From: Sphingomonas sp. PP-CE-1A-559 | Lineage (GTDB): Bacteria > Pseudomonadota > Alphaproteobacteria > Sphingomonadales > Sphingomonadaceae | Length of the DNA: 64,000 bases | Assembly: GCF_004340965.1 (NCBI RefSeq) | Contig: NZ_SLYA01000001.1 | Span: 372,001-436,000, forward strand | Reading direction: 5' to 3' | Part shown: piece after piece, positions 8,358 through 19,040 of the stretch | Layout: the number at the start of each line of letters is the position of its first letter | How positions within the stretch are numbered: position 1 is the first letter of the stretch | Translations under genes and position numbers: made by a program | Notes under the pieces: model-generated | What the model was told of the DNA's origin: nothing | Databases searched by the model: none | The model's input: the letters and a program-made list of their open reading frames with translations, nothing else

Positions 8358-8463
8358 CGTCATCCCGGCGAACGCCGGGACCCACGGTTACGGCGGACCC
8401 AGCGATATCGCCCCACCATCGCCCGGTCCGCGACCATGGGTCCCGGCGTCCGCCGGGATGACG
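8358..8463. repeat. Family D palindromic element, copy 2 (106 bp)
   Basis: Same length and orientation as 8090-8195, with substitutions in the interior. From here to the GTG at 8645 no gene or clear signal is seen. Confidence 0.9.
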
Positions 8464-8644
8464 GGGAAGAGGAACGCAATAACCGAGCGCGATCAGAGTG
8501 GCGCGCAACGCGCGGCGAGGCCCGTCAAGGCAAACCCACCCCAAACCCAAAACCCGCAAACTTCAGCCCGCCCCCCCCAACCGGAACCAATCCTTAGCAA
8601 AGCCAACCTATTAGTCGGCGCAACGAACGAACAAGCAGGTCTCC

Positions 8645-9796
8645 GTGGCGCTCGATCTCTCCACTCTTTACGTCGTCGCAGGCCTCGGCATGCTGGTCGC
8701 CGGGTTCATCCACCTTATCCCCCTCGCGACCGGCCGGTTCGGATCATGGGCAGGGCTATGGGGCGCCGGCCACCTGATCGCGGGTTGCGGCGCGCTGATG
8801 GCGGTGCTCAACGATCGGATCGGCCTCCCCTGGGCGCCCAGCATCGGCAACCCCGCGGTGGTGATGGGCTATGCGCTGATCGCCGGCGCGGTCGTGAAGT
8901 TCAGCCGTCCCGACGCGCGCCTGACGTCGTTGCTCGCGATCGCCGCGATCCTTGGCCTGCCCCTCTGGTTCACGCACGACCCGGCGCATTTCCACCTCCG
9001 CGTCGCCTATCTCAGCGTCATCCGCGCCGGGTTCGACCTCGTCGTGGTGATCGTCGCCATTCGTCTCGCGCGCCGTGACTCGCTACAGACCGGCTGGATC
9101 GTCGCCGCGCTGTTCGCGGTCACCATACCGATGTTCCTCGGCCGCGCCTGGCTCGCTTACGGCGACCGCATCGGCACGCAGCTGACCGGTCGTCACGACG
9201 ACTTCGGCGCATGGCTCGCGGCCGGCCAGATCGCCTTCATCATCTTCCGCGCCTTCTCGCTGCTGATCCTCCAGGCCGAGCGTGGCCAGAACCTGCTGCT
9301 AGATCAGATGGAGCGCGACTGGCTCACCGGCGCGTTCAACCGCGCTGGCCTGGACCGCATCGCGCAGACCTTCGCCGGTCGCCATGCGCCGCGCACGCTG
9401 ACGGTGATGATGCTCGATCTCGATCGCTTCAAGACGCTCAACGACACGCTCGGCCACGCCGCCGGCGACGCCGCACTCCGCAGCTTTGCAGAGATCGCCC
9501 ACGACGCCGTCGGCCGACAAGGTCACCTGATCCGTTGGGGCGGCGACGAGTTCGTCTGCGTGCTGCCCGACATCCCGGCGGCGCAGGCCAGCATGATCGG
9601 CAACCGTATCGCCACCCGGTTCGCGCAGGCCATGGAACCGCGCATGGCCACGCATGGCACGCTCGGCGTCAGCATCGGTGTCGTCGAGGGCGACCCCGAC
9701 ACGCCGATCGTCGACCTCATCGCCGGCGCCGACCGCGCGATGTACCTCGCAAAGGGCGACCGCCGCCAACCGGCCATCTACATAAAGGCAGCCTGA
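8645..9796 (+). CDS. Membrane-anchored diguanylate cyclase (GGDEF)
   Basis: A 383-residue protein starting from GTG. The first 220 residues hold about six hydrophobic segments forming a membrane sensor region of no recognised family. The GGDEF domain begins near DWLTGAFNRAGLD (about 224), has the Mg-binding MMLDLDRFKTLNDTLGH, and the intact signature RWGGDEFVCVL (GGDEF at about 299-303). The key residues predict synthesis of c-di-GMP from two GTP. The usual RxxD inhibitory site five residues before GGDEF is absent (RQGH instead), so product inhibition through an I-site is unlikely. It is a single gene with a hairpin after it. Confidence 0.9.
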   Translation: MALDLSTLYVVAGLGMLVAGFIHLIPLATGRFGSWAGLWGAGHLIAGCGALMAVLNDRIGLPWAPSIGNPAVVMGYALIAGAVVKFSRPDARLTSLLAIAAILGLPLWFTHDPAHFHLRVAYLSVIRAGFDLVVVIVAIRLARRDSLQTGWIVAALFAVTIPMFLGRAWLAYGDRIGTQLTGRHDDFGAWLAAGQIAFIIFRAFSLLILQAERGQNLLLDQMERDWLTGAFNRAGLDRIAQTFAGRHAPRTLTVMMLDLDRFKTLNDTLGHAAGDAALRSFAEIAHDAVGRQGHLIRWGGDEFVCVLPDIPAAQASMIGNRIATRFAQAMEPRMATHGTLGVSIGVVEGDPDTPIVDLIAGADRAMYLAKGDRRQPAIYIKAA

Positions 9797-9799
9797 GCC

Positions 9800-9838
9800 G
9801 CAGGACCGCAACGCCACGCACGGCGTCGCGGCCCTGCA
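9800..9838. terminator. Possible bidirectional terminator between convergent genes
   Basis: An imperfect stem with arms GCAGGACCGCAACGCC and GGCGTCGCGGCCCTGC lies between the stop codons of two convergent genes. It has no clear T-run, so this is an inference from position and structure. Confidence 0.4.
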
Positions 9839-9841
9839 CAC

Positions 9842-10429
9842 TTAAGCGGCAGGCGGGTCCTTCTTCGCGGTCGGCTTGCCGAACCCTACGAACAACCGCT
9901 CCAGCCCTACCGTGACCGAGTCCAGCACCTTCGCGAACTCCGGCGGCAGCGCGTTCGTCTCGCTCCGCGGTGGCTCCGGCGTCTCCCCGGCAAACGGACC
10001 CTTGCCGTGCGGCTTGGTCGACTCCGTCGCCACGTCCGGCTCGACCTTCGACGCTGCAGGCTCAGCCTGCGCCGAGGACGAGGCAGGGGAAGGCGGGGCA
10101 GGGGGCGTCGGCGGCGTAGGCCGGGCGCTCGACTTCGCGTCATGCTTCGAGATCGCCGTCGCCGCGGCCATCAGCCCCGCCGCGATCATCTGCCGCCCGA
10201 CCGGCGTCCCCATCTGCCGCGCGATGGTAGCAGCGATCCCCGCGAACGGCGCGCCGCCTTCATGCCTGCGACCCTCGTGCTTCCGGCCCTCATGCCTGTG
10301 CGCGTCATGCTTGTGCGCGTCATGCGCATGGCCCTCATGGCCCTCATGCCGATCACCCGAGTGCCCCTGAGCCGCCGCCATCTCGGCCTCGCGCTCGCGC
10401 CGCTTCCGCTCGTCCTTCTTCTTGCCCAT
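9842..10429 (-). CDS. His-rich hypothetical protein
   Basis: 195 residues from the start at GKKKDERKRRERE; an upstream in-frame start would add 22 residues. Order: a Lys/Arg-rich charged head; a His/Glu/Asp/Gly stretch at about 22-58 with repeated HEG and HDAH units; a short Ala/Ile-rich, possibly amphipathic helix (APFAGIAATIARQMG); a Pro/Ser/Ala-rich linker; and a C-terminal helix (FAKVLDSVTVGLERLFVGF). The His cluster suggests divalent-metal binding, but no known metal chaperone family is recognised. No signal peptide is seen, so it is probably cytoplasmic. Function unknown. Confidence 0.6.
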   Translation of the reverse strand: MGKKKDERKRREREAEMAAAQGHSGDRHEGHEGHAHDAHKHDAHRHEGRKHEGRRHEGGAPFAGIAATIARQMGTPVGRQMIAAGLMAAATAISKHDAKSSARPTPPTPPAPPSPASSSAQAEPAASKVEPDVATESTKPHGKGPFAGETPEPPRSETNALPPEFAKVLDSVTVGLERLFVGFGKPTAKKDPPAA

Positions 10430-10532
10430 GTCGTCCTCTGTGCCATTCCGCGTCTGTGTGTACGAACAAGATAATACACCGATACCGGAGTGCAACCCCG
10501 GCGCCTTCGCCCCGTCCAGCCGTGACGGTCGC

Positions 10533-11354
10533 TCAGCTGCCGGACCACGCGCCCGGCAATCGCCACGTCACCTTTTGCGTCGCGTGGCTGACCATCGGCT
10601 TGCCGTCGAAGCCAAGCGCGGGCGTATAGCGTGCATGCCGCATGATCGCGCTGCAGGCCGCCTTGTCGAGTTCGACCTCACCGCTCGTCATCACGGGCCG
10701 GCAATCGGCAACCCGCCCATCGAGGCCGATCGTCCACAGGACCGTCGACGTCCCTTGCGCACCCTTGCCGACGATCGTCCTCGGGTAATCGTCGGGCCCG
10801 ATCCAGTATTCGGGCCGCGTCGTCGCCTTGGCAGGCTGGGCGATCTTCGCGCGCTCGGTCGGGTCGATCCCCCACTGCTTGGCCGTCGAATCATTGCATT
10901 TGGCCAGGGCCTCGAACGCCGCCTTGGCATTCGGCATCGCGAACGCCCAGCCCGACATCTTGTCCGGGGTGATGCGCAGCACGGCATCGGCGGGCAGCGT
11001 TTCGAACAGCGTGGCATCGACCTGCATGCGCGTCATCCGCTTGTCCGAAGCCTGCGTCGGATAACTCTCGTACCGGCTGTCATCCGATCCCCCTCCGACT
11101 ATGCCGATCTTCGCCTGCCCCAGCCGCATCGTTACGCTACGATCATTGGTGTAGACCATCAGCTCGAGCGTCGACGCCAGCGGCAGCCGACGCAGCGCGA
11201 GAATCGTCTCCGCCTTGCCGGTGCCATAGGTGCGGCCGAGCATGCAGGCGGTCGCGCCATAATCGACGTTCCACTTGCCCGCCGGCGTCAGCGGCGCGGC
11301 CGCGGTCGGCTCGGCCAGCGCCGCGGCGGCGGCCAGCGCCAGCATCAGCGGCAT
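10533..11354 (-). CDS. Exported protein with TonB-like C-terminal domain
   Basis: 273 residues. The N-terminal MPLMLALAAAAALAEPTAAA looks like a signal peptide. The last 85 residues (YPRTIVGKGAQGTSTVLWTI, GRVADCRPVMTSGEVELDKAAC, ARYTPALGFDGKPM) follow the pattern of a TonB/TolA C-terminal domain: a basic Gly-rich strand, a cysteine pair, and a final strand with a P-A-x-x-x-G-K/P-V-like ending. There is no N-terminal membrane anchor or Pro-rich spacer, so it is not a classical TonB. It is divergent from uvrA across 215 bp. Sphingomonads carry many such periplasmic proteins; the role is unknown. Confidence 0.7.
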   Translation of the reverse strand: MPLMLALAAAAALAEPTAAAPLTPAGKWNVDYGATACMLGRTYGTGKAETILALRRLPLASTLELMVYTNDRSVTMRLGQAKIGIVGGGSDDSRYESYPTQASDKRMTRMQVDATLFETLPADAVLRITPDKMSGWAFAMPNAKAAFEALAKCNDSTAKQWGIDPTERAKIAQPAKATTRPEYWIGPDDYPRTIVGKGAQGTSTVLWTIGLDGRVADCRPVMTSGEVELDKAACSAIMRHARYTPALGFDGKPMVSHATQKVTWRLPGAWSGS

Positions 11355-11547
11355 CCAAAAATACTCGTCATCGCACCATCCCCTTGCACCCCGTCACGTC
11401 CGCCGGTTCTCCAAAATACGCCGCCGGGTTGCAAGCCGCGTCGACGCCTCGATCGCCCGTCGCGCAATCGGTCGCGCAATCGATCATCGCCGATGAACTG
11501 GCACCCGGCCTCATGCATTCCTATCTCTCCCACTAGTCTCCCGATCA

Positions 11548-11562
11548 GAACAGAAGTAGAAC
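11548..11562 (+). promoter_or_regulatory. Alphaproteobacterial SOS (LexA) box upstream of uvrA
   Basis: GAAC-N7-GAAC, the reverse complement of the alphaproteobacterial LexA site GTTC-N7-GTTC. It ends 7 bases before the uvrA ATG, overlapping the translation initiation region. LexA control of uvrA is well known, so position and sequence agree. Confidence 0.8.
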
Positions 11563-11569
11563 CAGCCTC

Positions 11570-14481
<2,912 letters not shown>

Positions 14482-14485
<4 letters not shown>

Positions 14486-15027
14486 GCCCCTATCGCCCGG
14501 AATTTATCGCCGCTCTGGAGCTTTTCGCTATCGTCAGCGAGGTTGTGGAGCGGAGAGGGTTCTTGCGGCCTGTCCTAGTGGGTGGCGCAGCAGTGGAACT
14601 CTACTCGGCCAGTGACATCGCGACGGGCGATTTTGACCTTGTCACCGCTCGGCAGGATATTTTTGAGCAGGCATTACAGGCTAATGGTTTCGTCAAGCCA
14701 CCTGGTCCCGGTAAGCTGACGCGCGGCTGGATACATCCCGAGTTGAAGCTTGGCTTCGAGGTCGTTGGCTCGGTTCTGATGGATGGCAGGGCGGAACGGG
14801 ATCGCGTGAAGCTTATCGACACCTCAGCAGGCGATCAGTTCGCCGTGATTTCGGTTGAGGACTTGATTGCCGATCGGATGGGGCAATATGCTTCTGGGTC
14901 AGCCCCTGACATGCTGGGACAGGCACAAGTGTTATTCAGCCTTTATCAAGGCGAAGATAGTAGCTATCTGGATCGTAGGATTCGCGAGGAAACCGATACC
15001 AAATATGGCGTTGCAGACCTCCAATAG
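14482..15027 (+). CDS. Nucleotidyltransferase-fold protein (DUF6036/AbiEii-like)
   Basis: 181 residues starting from GTG. The N-terminal part has the nucleotidyltransferase pattern [20 protein letters not shown], i.e. hG(G)-x(n)-DxD with the metal ligands in GDFDLV near residues 52-57. The C-terminal part, [15 protein letters not shown] with [10 protein letters not shown], matches the helical region common in AbiEii/MNT-like proteins. It is followed by, and overlaps, a 59-residue gene, an arrangement seen for toxin-antitoxin-like nucleotidyltransferase pairs. GC is visibly lower than in uvrA. The GTGA overlap with uvrA suggests expression from the uvrA promoter. Substrate unknown. Confidence 0.7.
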
Positions 15028-15184
15028 CCCTCGAGGCATGTCGCTCGCCAGTTTTGGGCAGAGCGTGGCACGTCGGCGCGAGATGCTCGGTGATATCGCG
15101 ATGCCGCGCAATTCCGGTCTACGCCGTACGGACAGCAAGATCGCGTTGCTCGCTGCGATTGAGAATGTTGGTGGCTCTTGGTAA
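15005..15184 (+). CDS. Small partner protein of the nucleotidyltransferase
   Basis: 59 residues in another frame, overlapping the preceding gene by 23 bases. It is basic, with RRREMLGDIAMPRN and a C-terminal RRTDSKIALLAAIENVGGSW. The ending of the form RRT.SK.ALL.A....G..W is one I associate with short proteins next to such nucleotidyltransferases, but this recollection is not tested here. It could be the antitoxin or an adaptor of the pair. Alternative starts exist inside (Met 12). It ends 3 bp from the convergent neighbour. Confidence 0.55.
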   Translation: MALQTSNSPRGMSLASFGQSVARRREMLGDIAMPRNSGLRRTDSKIALLAAIENVGGSW

Positions 15185-15187
15185 CTG

Positions 15188-15856
15188 TCAGCCGAATTCG
15201 CTGAGCAACAGGCGCCATTCTCGTAGGACGCTTGAATAGCGGTGACGGAAAATCGCTTCCTCGTCTCCTTGTAGAGGATGCCGATCGACAGAAAAGGTTT
15301 CTCCTCGAATGACATCGAGAATTCGCATGTCATCGATGCCGTGATTTGGCAGTGCTCTACTCATAGCCCACAGGCCTATCCGCGCAGCTTCCTCGGACAA
15401 GGTAGGTCTGTCGGAAAAATAGGGATAGATCAGCCGCGTCTTGTCGGTTCCGACTTTTAACGACATGAGATTGTCGACCCGGACTATTCCTTCGATGTCT
15501 GCAAAACCGCACGTCCCGCTGATCGAATTCGGGAACTCCTCAATATCCTCATTGATCCAGCGCCGTGTTTCGTTCCACCAGTGTAGAAATCCGTCACGCA
15601 GTTTAGGGTACAGGTTTTTCCGATGCCAATCTCGTTCGATTTGCCGGTCGGTCGACTCGGTGAGATCGCTCTTTCCTGCCGTATGACTTTTTGCATCCGC
15701 CCAGAACGGGTAGTGAAAATGCCGGGCTAGTGACTTCTGCCCGGATCGCCTTGCAAGTTCGTCCTTCGCCTCACGCTTTAGTTTGGTAGAACGGATCGAA
15801 TCCTTCAAATAGAACAGATGTAGCGCTTTCCTGAGGGCGATGGTGTCAATCGACAT
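15188..15856 (-). CDS. Hypothetical protein in low-GC accessory patch
   Basis: A 222-residue soluble protein of no recognised family. It has many charged and aromatic residues (LHFYLKDSIRSTKLKREAK-like N-terminus, HFHYPFWADAK, KLRDGFLHWWNETRRW, CGFADIEGIVRVDNLMSLKVG). No signal peptide or membrane segment. It is probably co-transcribed with the BRCT-protein gene upstream (30-bp gap). Base composition is clearly less GC-rich than in flanking core genes, which suggests horizontal acquisition. Function unknown; a partner of the BRCT protein is possible. Confidence 0.65.
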   Translation of the reverse strand: MSIDTIALRKALHLFYLKDSIRSTKLKREAKDELARRSGQKSLARHFHYPFWADAKSHTAGKSDLTESTDRQIERDWHRKNLYPKLRDGFLHWWNETRRWINEDIEEFPNSISGTCGFADIEGIVRVDNLMSLKVGTDKTRLIYPYFSDRPTLSEEAARIGLWAMSRALPNHGIDDMRILDVIRGETFSVDRHPLQGDEEAIFRHRYSSVLREWRLLLSEFG

Positions 15857-15886
15857 TCGGTTCCCTTGATGGATATGCTGGGAGAA

Positions 15887-16498
15887 TCATTGCAGGTGCC
15901 CGACCCAATGCTCTTCCGACACGATCGTGATCGGTACGCCTTCGGCTCGCATATCGGCTGCTTTGAGGATTTTGTTGCCGAACGAAGAATGCTTCCAGGA
16001 TTCAGTCGCGTACAAACCGATGACCAGTACGTCGGTCTTCTGCGTCAAGCTGCCGCACCGGCCCCCGCGCTCGCTTACGGCGGCTTCGCAGGCTTTGCGC
16101 TGTCCGAAATTAAACGTGCCCGTGAAGCAATAGCTGCGGCCACCGAAGGTTAGATTCGGCGCGGGGTCACATAGCGGCAACGTAGTTGCCTTGAGTACCT
16201 CGCCTAGCTCAAAGTCACGGCTTGAAAATGCATTTAGAGTTTCCAGCAGGTCACGGCATTCCTCCTCGTCGGCTATGCCGTCTGCCAACACCGCGTTCAC
16301 GCGATCGTACAGTGTTTGGATAACTGGCTGACCACTGATGCCCACGCTGGCAGCCAGCCACTTTTGCAAAAATTCGACTTCGCTTTGATTGAGCGTGCCA
16401 TCAGCGGCGATGCCACGCGTGATGCCGATCAACTCGTCTATCTGTCGCGATGAAATGCGATCATTATTCACTAGTGCCAAGAAAGTCTCATTATTCAT
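15887..16498 (-). CDS. TerB-like plus BRCT domain protein
   Basis: 203 residues. The N-terminal half (about 1-90) contains two similar segments, IAADGTLNQSEVEFLQKWLA and VLADGIADEEECRDLLETL, of the D-G-x(3-4)-E-E type seen in TerB-like helical domains. The C-terminal half (about 112-203) is a BRCT domain: YCFTGTFNFGQRKACEAAVSERGG, then TDVLVIG and SWKHSSFGNKILKAADM. BRCT domains bind phosphoproteins or DNA ends and are found in NAD-dependent DNA ligases; here there is no ligase domain. It is the first gene of a two-gene operon next to uvrA. The lower GC suggests transfer. A role in DNA metabolism or defence is inferred. Confidence 0.75.
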   Translation of the reverse strand: MNNETFLALVNNDRISSRQIDELIGITRGIAADGTLNQSEVEFLQKWLAASVGISGQPVIQTLYDRVNAVLADGIADEEECRDLLETLNAFSSRDFELGEVLKATTLPLCDPAPNLTFGGRSYCFTGTFNFGQRKACEAAVSERGGRCGSLTQKTDVLVIGLYATESWKHSSFGNKILKAADMRAEGVPITIVSEEHWVGHLQ

Positions 16499-16647
16499 CT
16501 TCGTCTCCGACTAAATTTATGCTGGCTCAAATGGATGATGCAAAGCAAGGGGGTCGCTGTCCGAATTGTAGCGATCTCCTCAAAGCTGGAACATGGCAGC
16601 AGGCCAATTCGTTCAACTGTGCAAATCAACAGCATTGGACGATTGTT

Positions 16648-16968
16648 ATGACCAAACCCGACCACCGCCCGCATAAGCCAGCCAAGCCCAAAACGTTCGG
16701 CATCAACGCGCTGTCGATCGGGGCCGCGGCGATCGGTCTCGGGGGTGCGTTGCTGGCCGTGTTCCTGCGATCGAAGGCCAACCCCGCCGAGCATGCCGCG
16801 CCCGATCTCGCGCTCGACAAGCCCCGCCCGGGCGCGACCGATCGCGCGCCAGACGCCTTCCGCCCCGATCCCACCGCGGTCCCCACCAAGGCCGAGCGCG
16901 AGTCGCTCCGCCCCGCCACCGGCCCGGCCCCGTCGTTCGCCGCGGATCGCGGTTCGACGCTCGGCTGA
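16648..16968 (+). CDS. Hypothetical single-pass membrane protein
   Basis: 106 residues from ATG 16648. It has a basic N-terminus (TKPDHRPHKPAKPKTFG), one membrane helix (INALSIGAAAIGLGGALLAVFL, about 24-46), then a Pro/Ala/Asp-rich tail. The open frame continues upstream to 16450 through less GC-rich sequence encoding a CPNC motif. I chose the later start because composition changes sharply to the host pattern there. The role is unknown. Confidence 0.55.
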   Translation: MTKPDHRPHKPAKPKTFGINALSIGAAAIGLGGALLAVFLRSKANPAEHAAPDLALDKPRPGATDRAPDAFRPDPTAVPTKAERESLRPATGPAPSFAADRGSTLG

Positions 16969-16981
16969 CGCGCCTTCCTGA

Positions 16982-17103
16982 TCCTCCCCCGCTAGGGGGA
17001 GGTGGCTGGCGCTTGCCAGACGGAGGGGGAGGGGGCGATTACCCCTGTTGCGTGTCCTCCCCCTCCGTCACCTACCGTGCCACCTCCCCCTGGCGGGGAG
17101 GAT
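16982..17103. repeat. Family E palindromic element
   Basis: The left arm ATCCTCCCCCGCTAGGGGGA with GCTTGCCAGACGGAGG is matched by an inverted right arm containing CCTCCCCCTCCGTCACC and TCCCCCTGGCGGGGAGGAT. A shorter copy is at 56791-56842. Confidence 0.75.
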
Positions 17104-17150
17104 CAAAAAGCTTGACGATCGATGCTGATCCGACGGTGCCACCCCCGCTC

Positions 17151-17245
17151 CGTCACCCCGGACCGGTTCCGGGGTCCACGGTCCCACGAACTCGATAGCG
17201 GCGGTGTGCGGAACGGTGGATACCGGAACAAGTCCGGTATGACGG
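17151..17245. repeat. Family H palindromic element
   Basis: It begins CGTCACCCCGGACCGGTTCC with GGGGTCCACGGT and ends with ATACCGGAACAAGTCCGGTA followed by TGACGG. It resembles family D in its CGTCA ends but has different arms. No gene is seen in 16969-17460. Confidence 0.55.
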
Positions 17246-17271
17246 GAGAGGGGCCATCATTTCCCAAGTGT

Positions 17272-17346
17272 TCTCCTGCGGACGCAGGAGCCCAGGACCA
17301 GGCAGGACAGCACTCGTGGCTCCTGGACCCCCGCGTGCGGGGGGGA
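17272..17346. repeat. Family I palindromic element, second copy
   Basis: Left arm TCTCCTGCGGACGCAGGAGC with CCAGGACC; right arm GGCTCCTGGACCCCCGCGTG ending in a G-run. It is related to 4385-4446. Confidence 0.6.
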
Positions 17347-17460
17347 ACAAGGCAGCAGCTCCAACCCGCCACGTCATCCCGCACCCACCCCATAAAACCG
17401 CTGTCCTACACACCCCGATCCGGCATACCTGATCGGTCCTCTCCGCAACGAGGATCGATC

Positions 17461-17703
17461 ATGGCGAACGCACCCACCCCGGCCGACCCGCCCCCGTGCT
17501 ACATCGCAACGCGCGCTCTCCCCGCCCCCAGGCCGCGCTACGAACCGCCGATCCCCGATCATCTCCCCGACGCGGTCCGCCACGTCATGGCCTGGCAAGC
17601 GCATGTCGACGCCGGCCGGATCGGCACCCGCATCCCCGTCTCGCCAGACATCGCCGCCAACCGCGATCGCTGGACCGCGCTCGCCCGGACCATGCGCAAG
17701 TGA
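17461..17703 (+). CDS. Small hypothetical protein
   Basis: 80 residues, Pro-rich at the start (ANAPTPADPPPCYIATRALPAP), then PDHLPDAVRHVMAWQAHVDAGRIGTRIPVSPDIAANRDRW. It ends in GTGA overlapping the next gene's GTG start, indicating translational coupling. No known family recognised. It may be a small partner of the following helix-turn-helix protein. Confidence 0.55.
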   Translation: MANAPTPADPPPCYIATRALPAPRPRYEPPIPDHLPDAVRHVMAWQAHVDAGRIGTRIPVSPDIAANRDRWTALARTMRK

Positions 17704-19040
17704 CCGCCGCTCTCCATGAACAGGATGTCGAGGCGCGGCCCATCGACTCCTTAACGCAGCAAAATCGCCAGCGCATCGACGGCTGGTCCCCCGAGCGCCA
17801 ACGCGGTTTTCTCGAACGCATCGCCGAGGGTGCCACCGTCGACGAGGCGACCGCCAGCGTCGGCCTGTCGCCCCGCGCCGCGTACAGCCTGCGCCGCCGC
17901 GCAGCGGGCGCGGCGTTCGCGCTCGGCTGGGACGCCGCCAAGCTCGTCGCGCGGCCGATCGTCGCCGAGGCGCTGTTCTGTCGCGCGATGGTCGGACAGA
18001 TCGAGCGTCTCACGAAGCCCGACGGCGACGTGATCGAACGCCACCGCTTCGACAACCGCCTCGCCATGTCGCTGCTCGCCCGGCTCGATCGCCATGCCGA
18101 GGAAAGCGAGACCACCAACGCCGCCGCGCGCCTGATCGCGACCGAGTTCGACGCATTCCTCGACCTCGTCGAGCGCGATGCCGGCCCGGCGCGCGCCGGC
18201 CTGTTCCTCGGCGAGCGTGTCCGATCTTCCGACGCAGGGGAGGGGATGGCGCCGATCGTGGCGCTGGCCCGCGCGGACCGCTGGCTTCGCAGCAACGCCG
18301 GCCTCGCGTCGGAGATCGACGTTGCCGATCTCGATCCCGCCGCCCGCGCAGGCTGGACCGCCGAGCAATGGGCGCGCGCCGAGGCCGCCGGGCTGCTCAG
18401 TCTCGCACCCGAACCCGCCCCGAAGCCCGTGCCCCCGAAACCTGCGCCCGCAAATCCTGCGCCAGCGTCTGCACTTTCTGCACTTCCGGCCGTCAAACCG
18501 GGCGGACCCGACGGCGAATGCCCGGTCTGGTGGGACGAGTTCACCAGTGCCTGGCGCACCCGCTTCCCGCCGCTGAGCGACTTCGACGAAGGCAATGGCG
18601 GCACTTTCGGCGACGACGGTTACAGCCGCGAATGTTCCCGGGAGGAGGCGATCATCCTCGATGCGCCGTACGACCGCGAGACCGCCGAGCGCGTCGTCGT
18701 CGAGGGCGCCGACCGCGACAGCTGGTTCATCGGCTATGCGGTGAGCTGCGGGCTTATCGAGGATGACGCGGTCGATGCGGTCGCCGCGACCGATATCGCG
18801 CGCGTCGCTGCGCTGGCCCGTGATTTCGATCCGGATCGCCCGAGAAAGCCTGACCCCGAACCCGGTAACGCCGCTTCGTCCGGCGCCGGTCCCGGCCAGT
18901 CGCCCGGCCAGTCGCCCGGCCAGCCACCCGGCCAATCGCACGCAGCACCCAATCCGGCGCCGACGCCTGCGGACGCTGCACCCAAATCCGCCACCGGGCG
19001 TTCTCCCGCCATACGCATAATCAACGGAGTACCCCCATGA
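17700..19040 (+). CDS. Helix-turn-helix protein with Pro-rich tail
   Basis: 446 residues starting from GTG. An N-terminal helix-turn-helix-like segment (RQRGFLERIAEGATVDEATASVGLSPRAAYSLRRR, about 23-57) resembles terminase-small-subunit or homeodomain-like DNA-binding domains. The middle is helical (MSLLARLDRHAEESETTNAAARLI). A Pro/Ala linker follows, then a WWDEFTSAWRTRFPPLSDFDEGNGG region and a tail of tandem GQSPGQSPGQPPGQ. Overlaps at both ends (GTGA upstream, ATGA downstream) make a tight three-gene operon with the 80-residue gene and the DUF3597 gene. A longer start would read across the upstream gene. Function unknown; phage origin is possible but unsupported. Confidence 0.6.
   Translation: MTAALHEQDVEARPIDSLTQQNRQRIDGWSPERQRGFLERIAEGATVDEATASVGLSPRAAYSLRRRAAGAAFALGWDAAKLVARPIVAEALFCRAMVGQIERLTKPDGDVIERHRFDNRLAMSLLARLDRHAEESETTNAAARLIATEFDAFLDLVERDAGPARAGLFLGERVRSSDAGEGMAPIVALARADRWLRSNAGLASEIDVADLDPAARAGWTAEQWARAEAAGLLSLAPEPAPKPVPPKPAPANPAPASALSALPAVKPGGPDGECPVWWDEFTSAWRTRFPPLSDFDEGNGGTFGDDGYSRECSREEAIILDAPYDRETAERVVVEGADRDSWFIGYAVSCGLIEDDAVDAVAATDIARVAALARDFDPDRPRKPDPEPGNAASSGAGPGQSPGQSPGQPPGQSHAAPNPAPTPADAAPKSATGRSPAIRIINGVPP

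Noticed and set aside
8090..8463. Insertion sequence or transposase remnant in the lpdA downstream region
   Set aside because: Only short palindromes and tandem repeats are seen; no transposase-like reading frame exists.
16450..16647. Start of the 106-residue membrane protein at 16450
   Set aside because: It would overlap the divergent BRCT gene start and pass through DNA of different composition; ATG 16648 is more likely.
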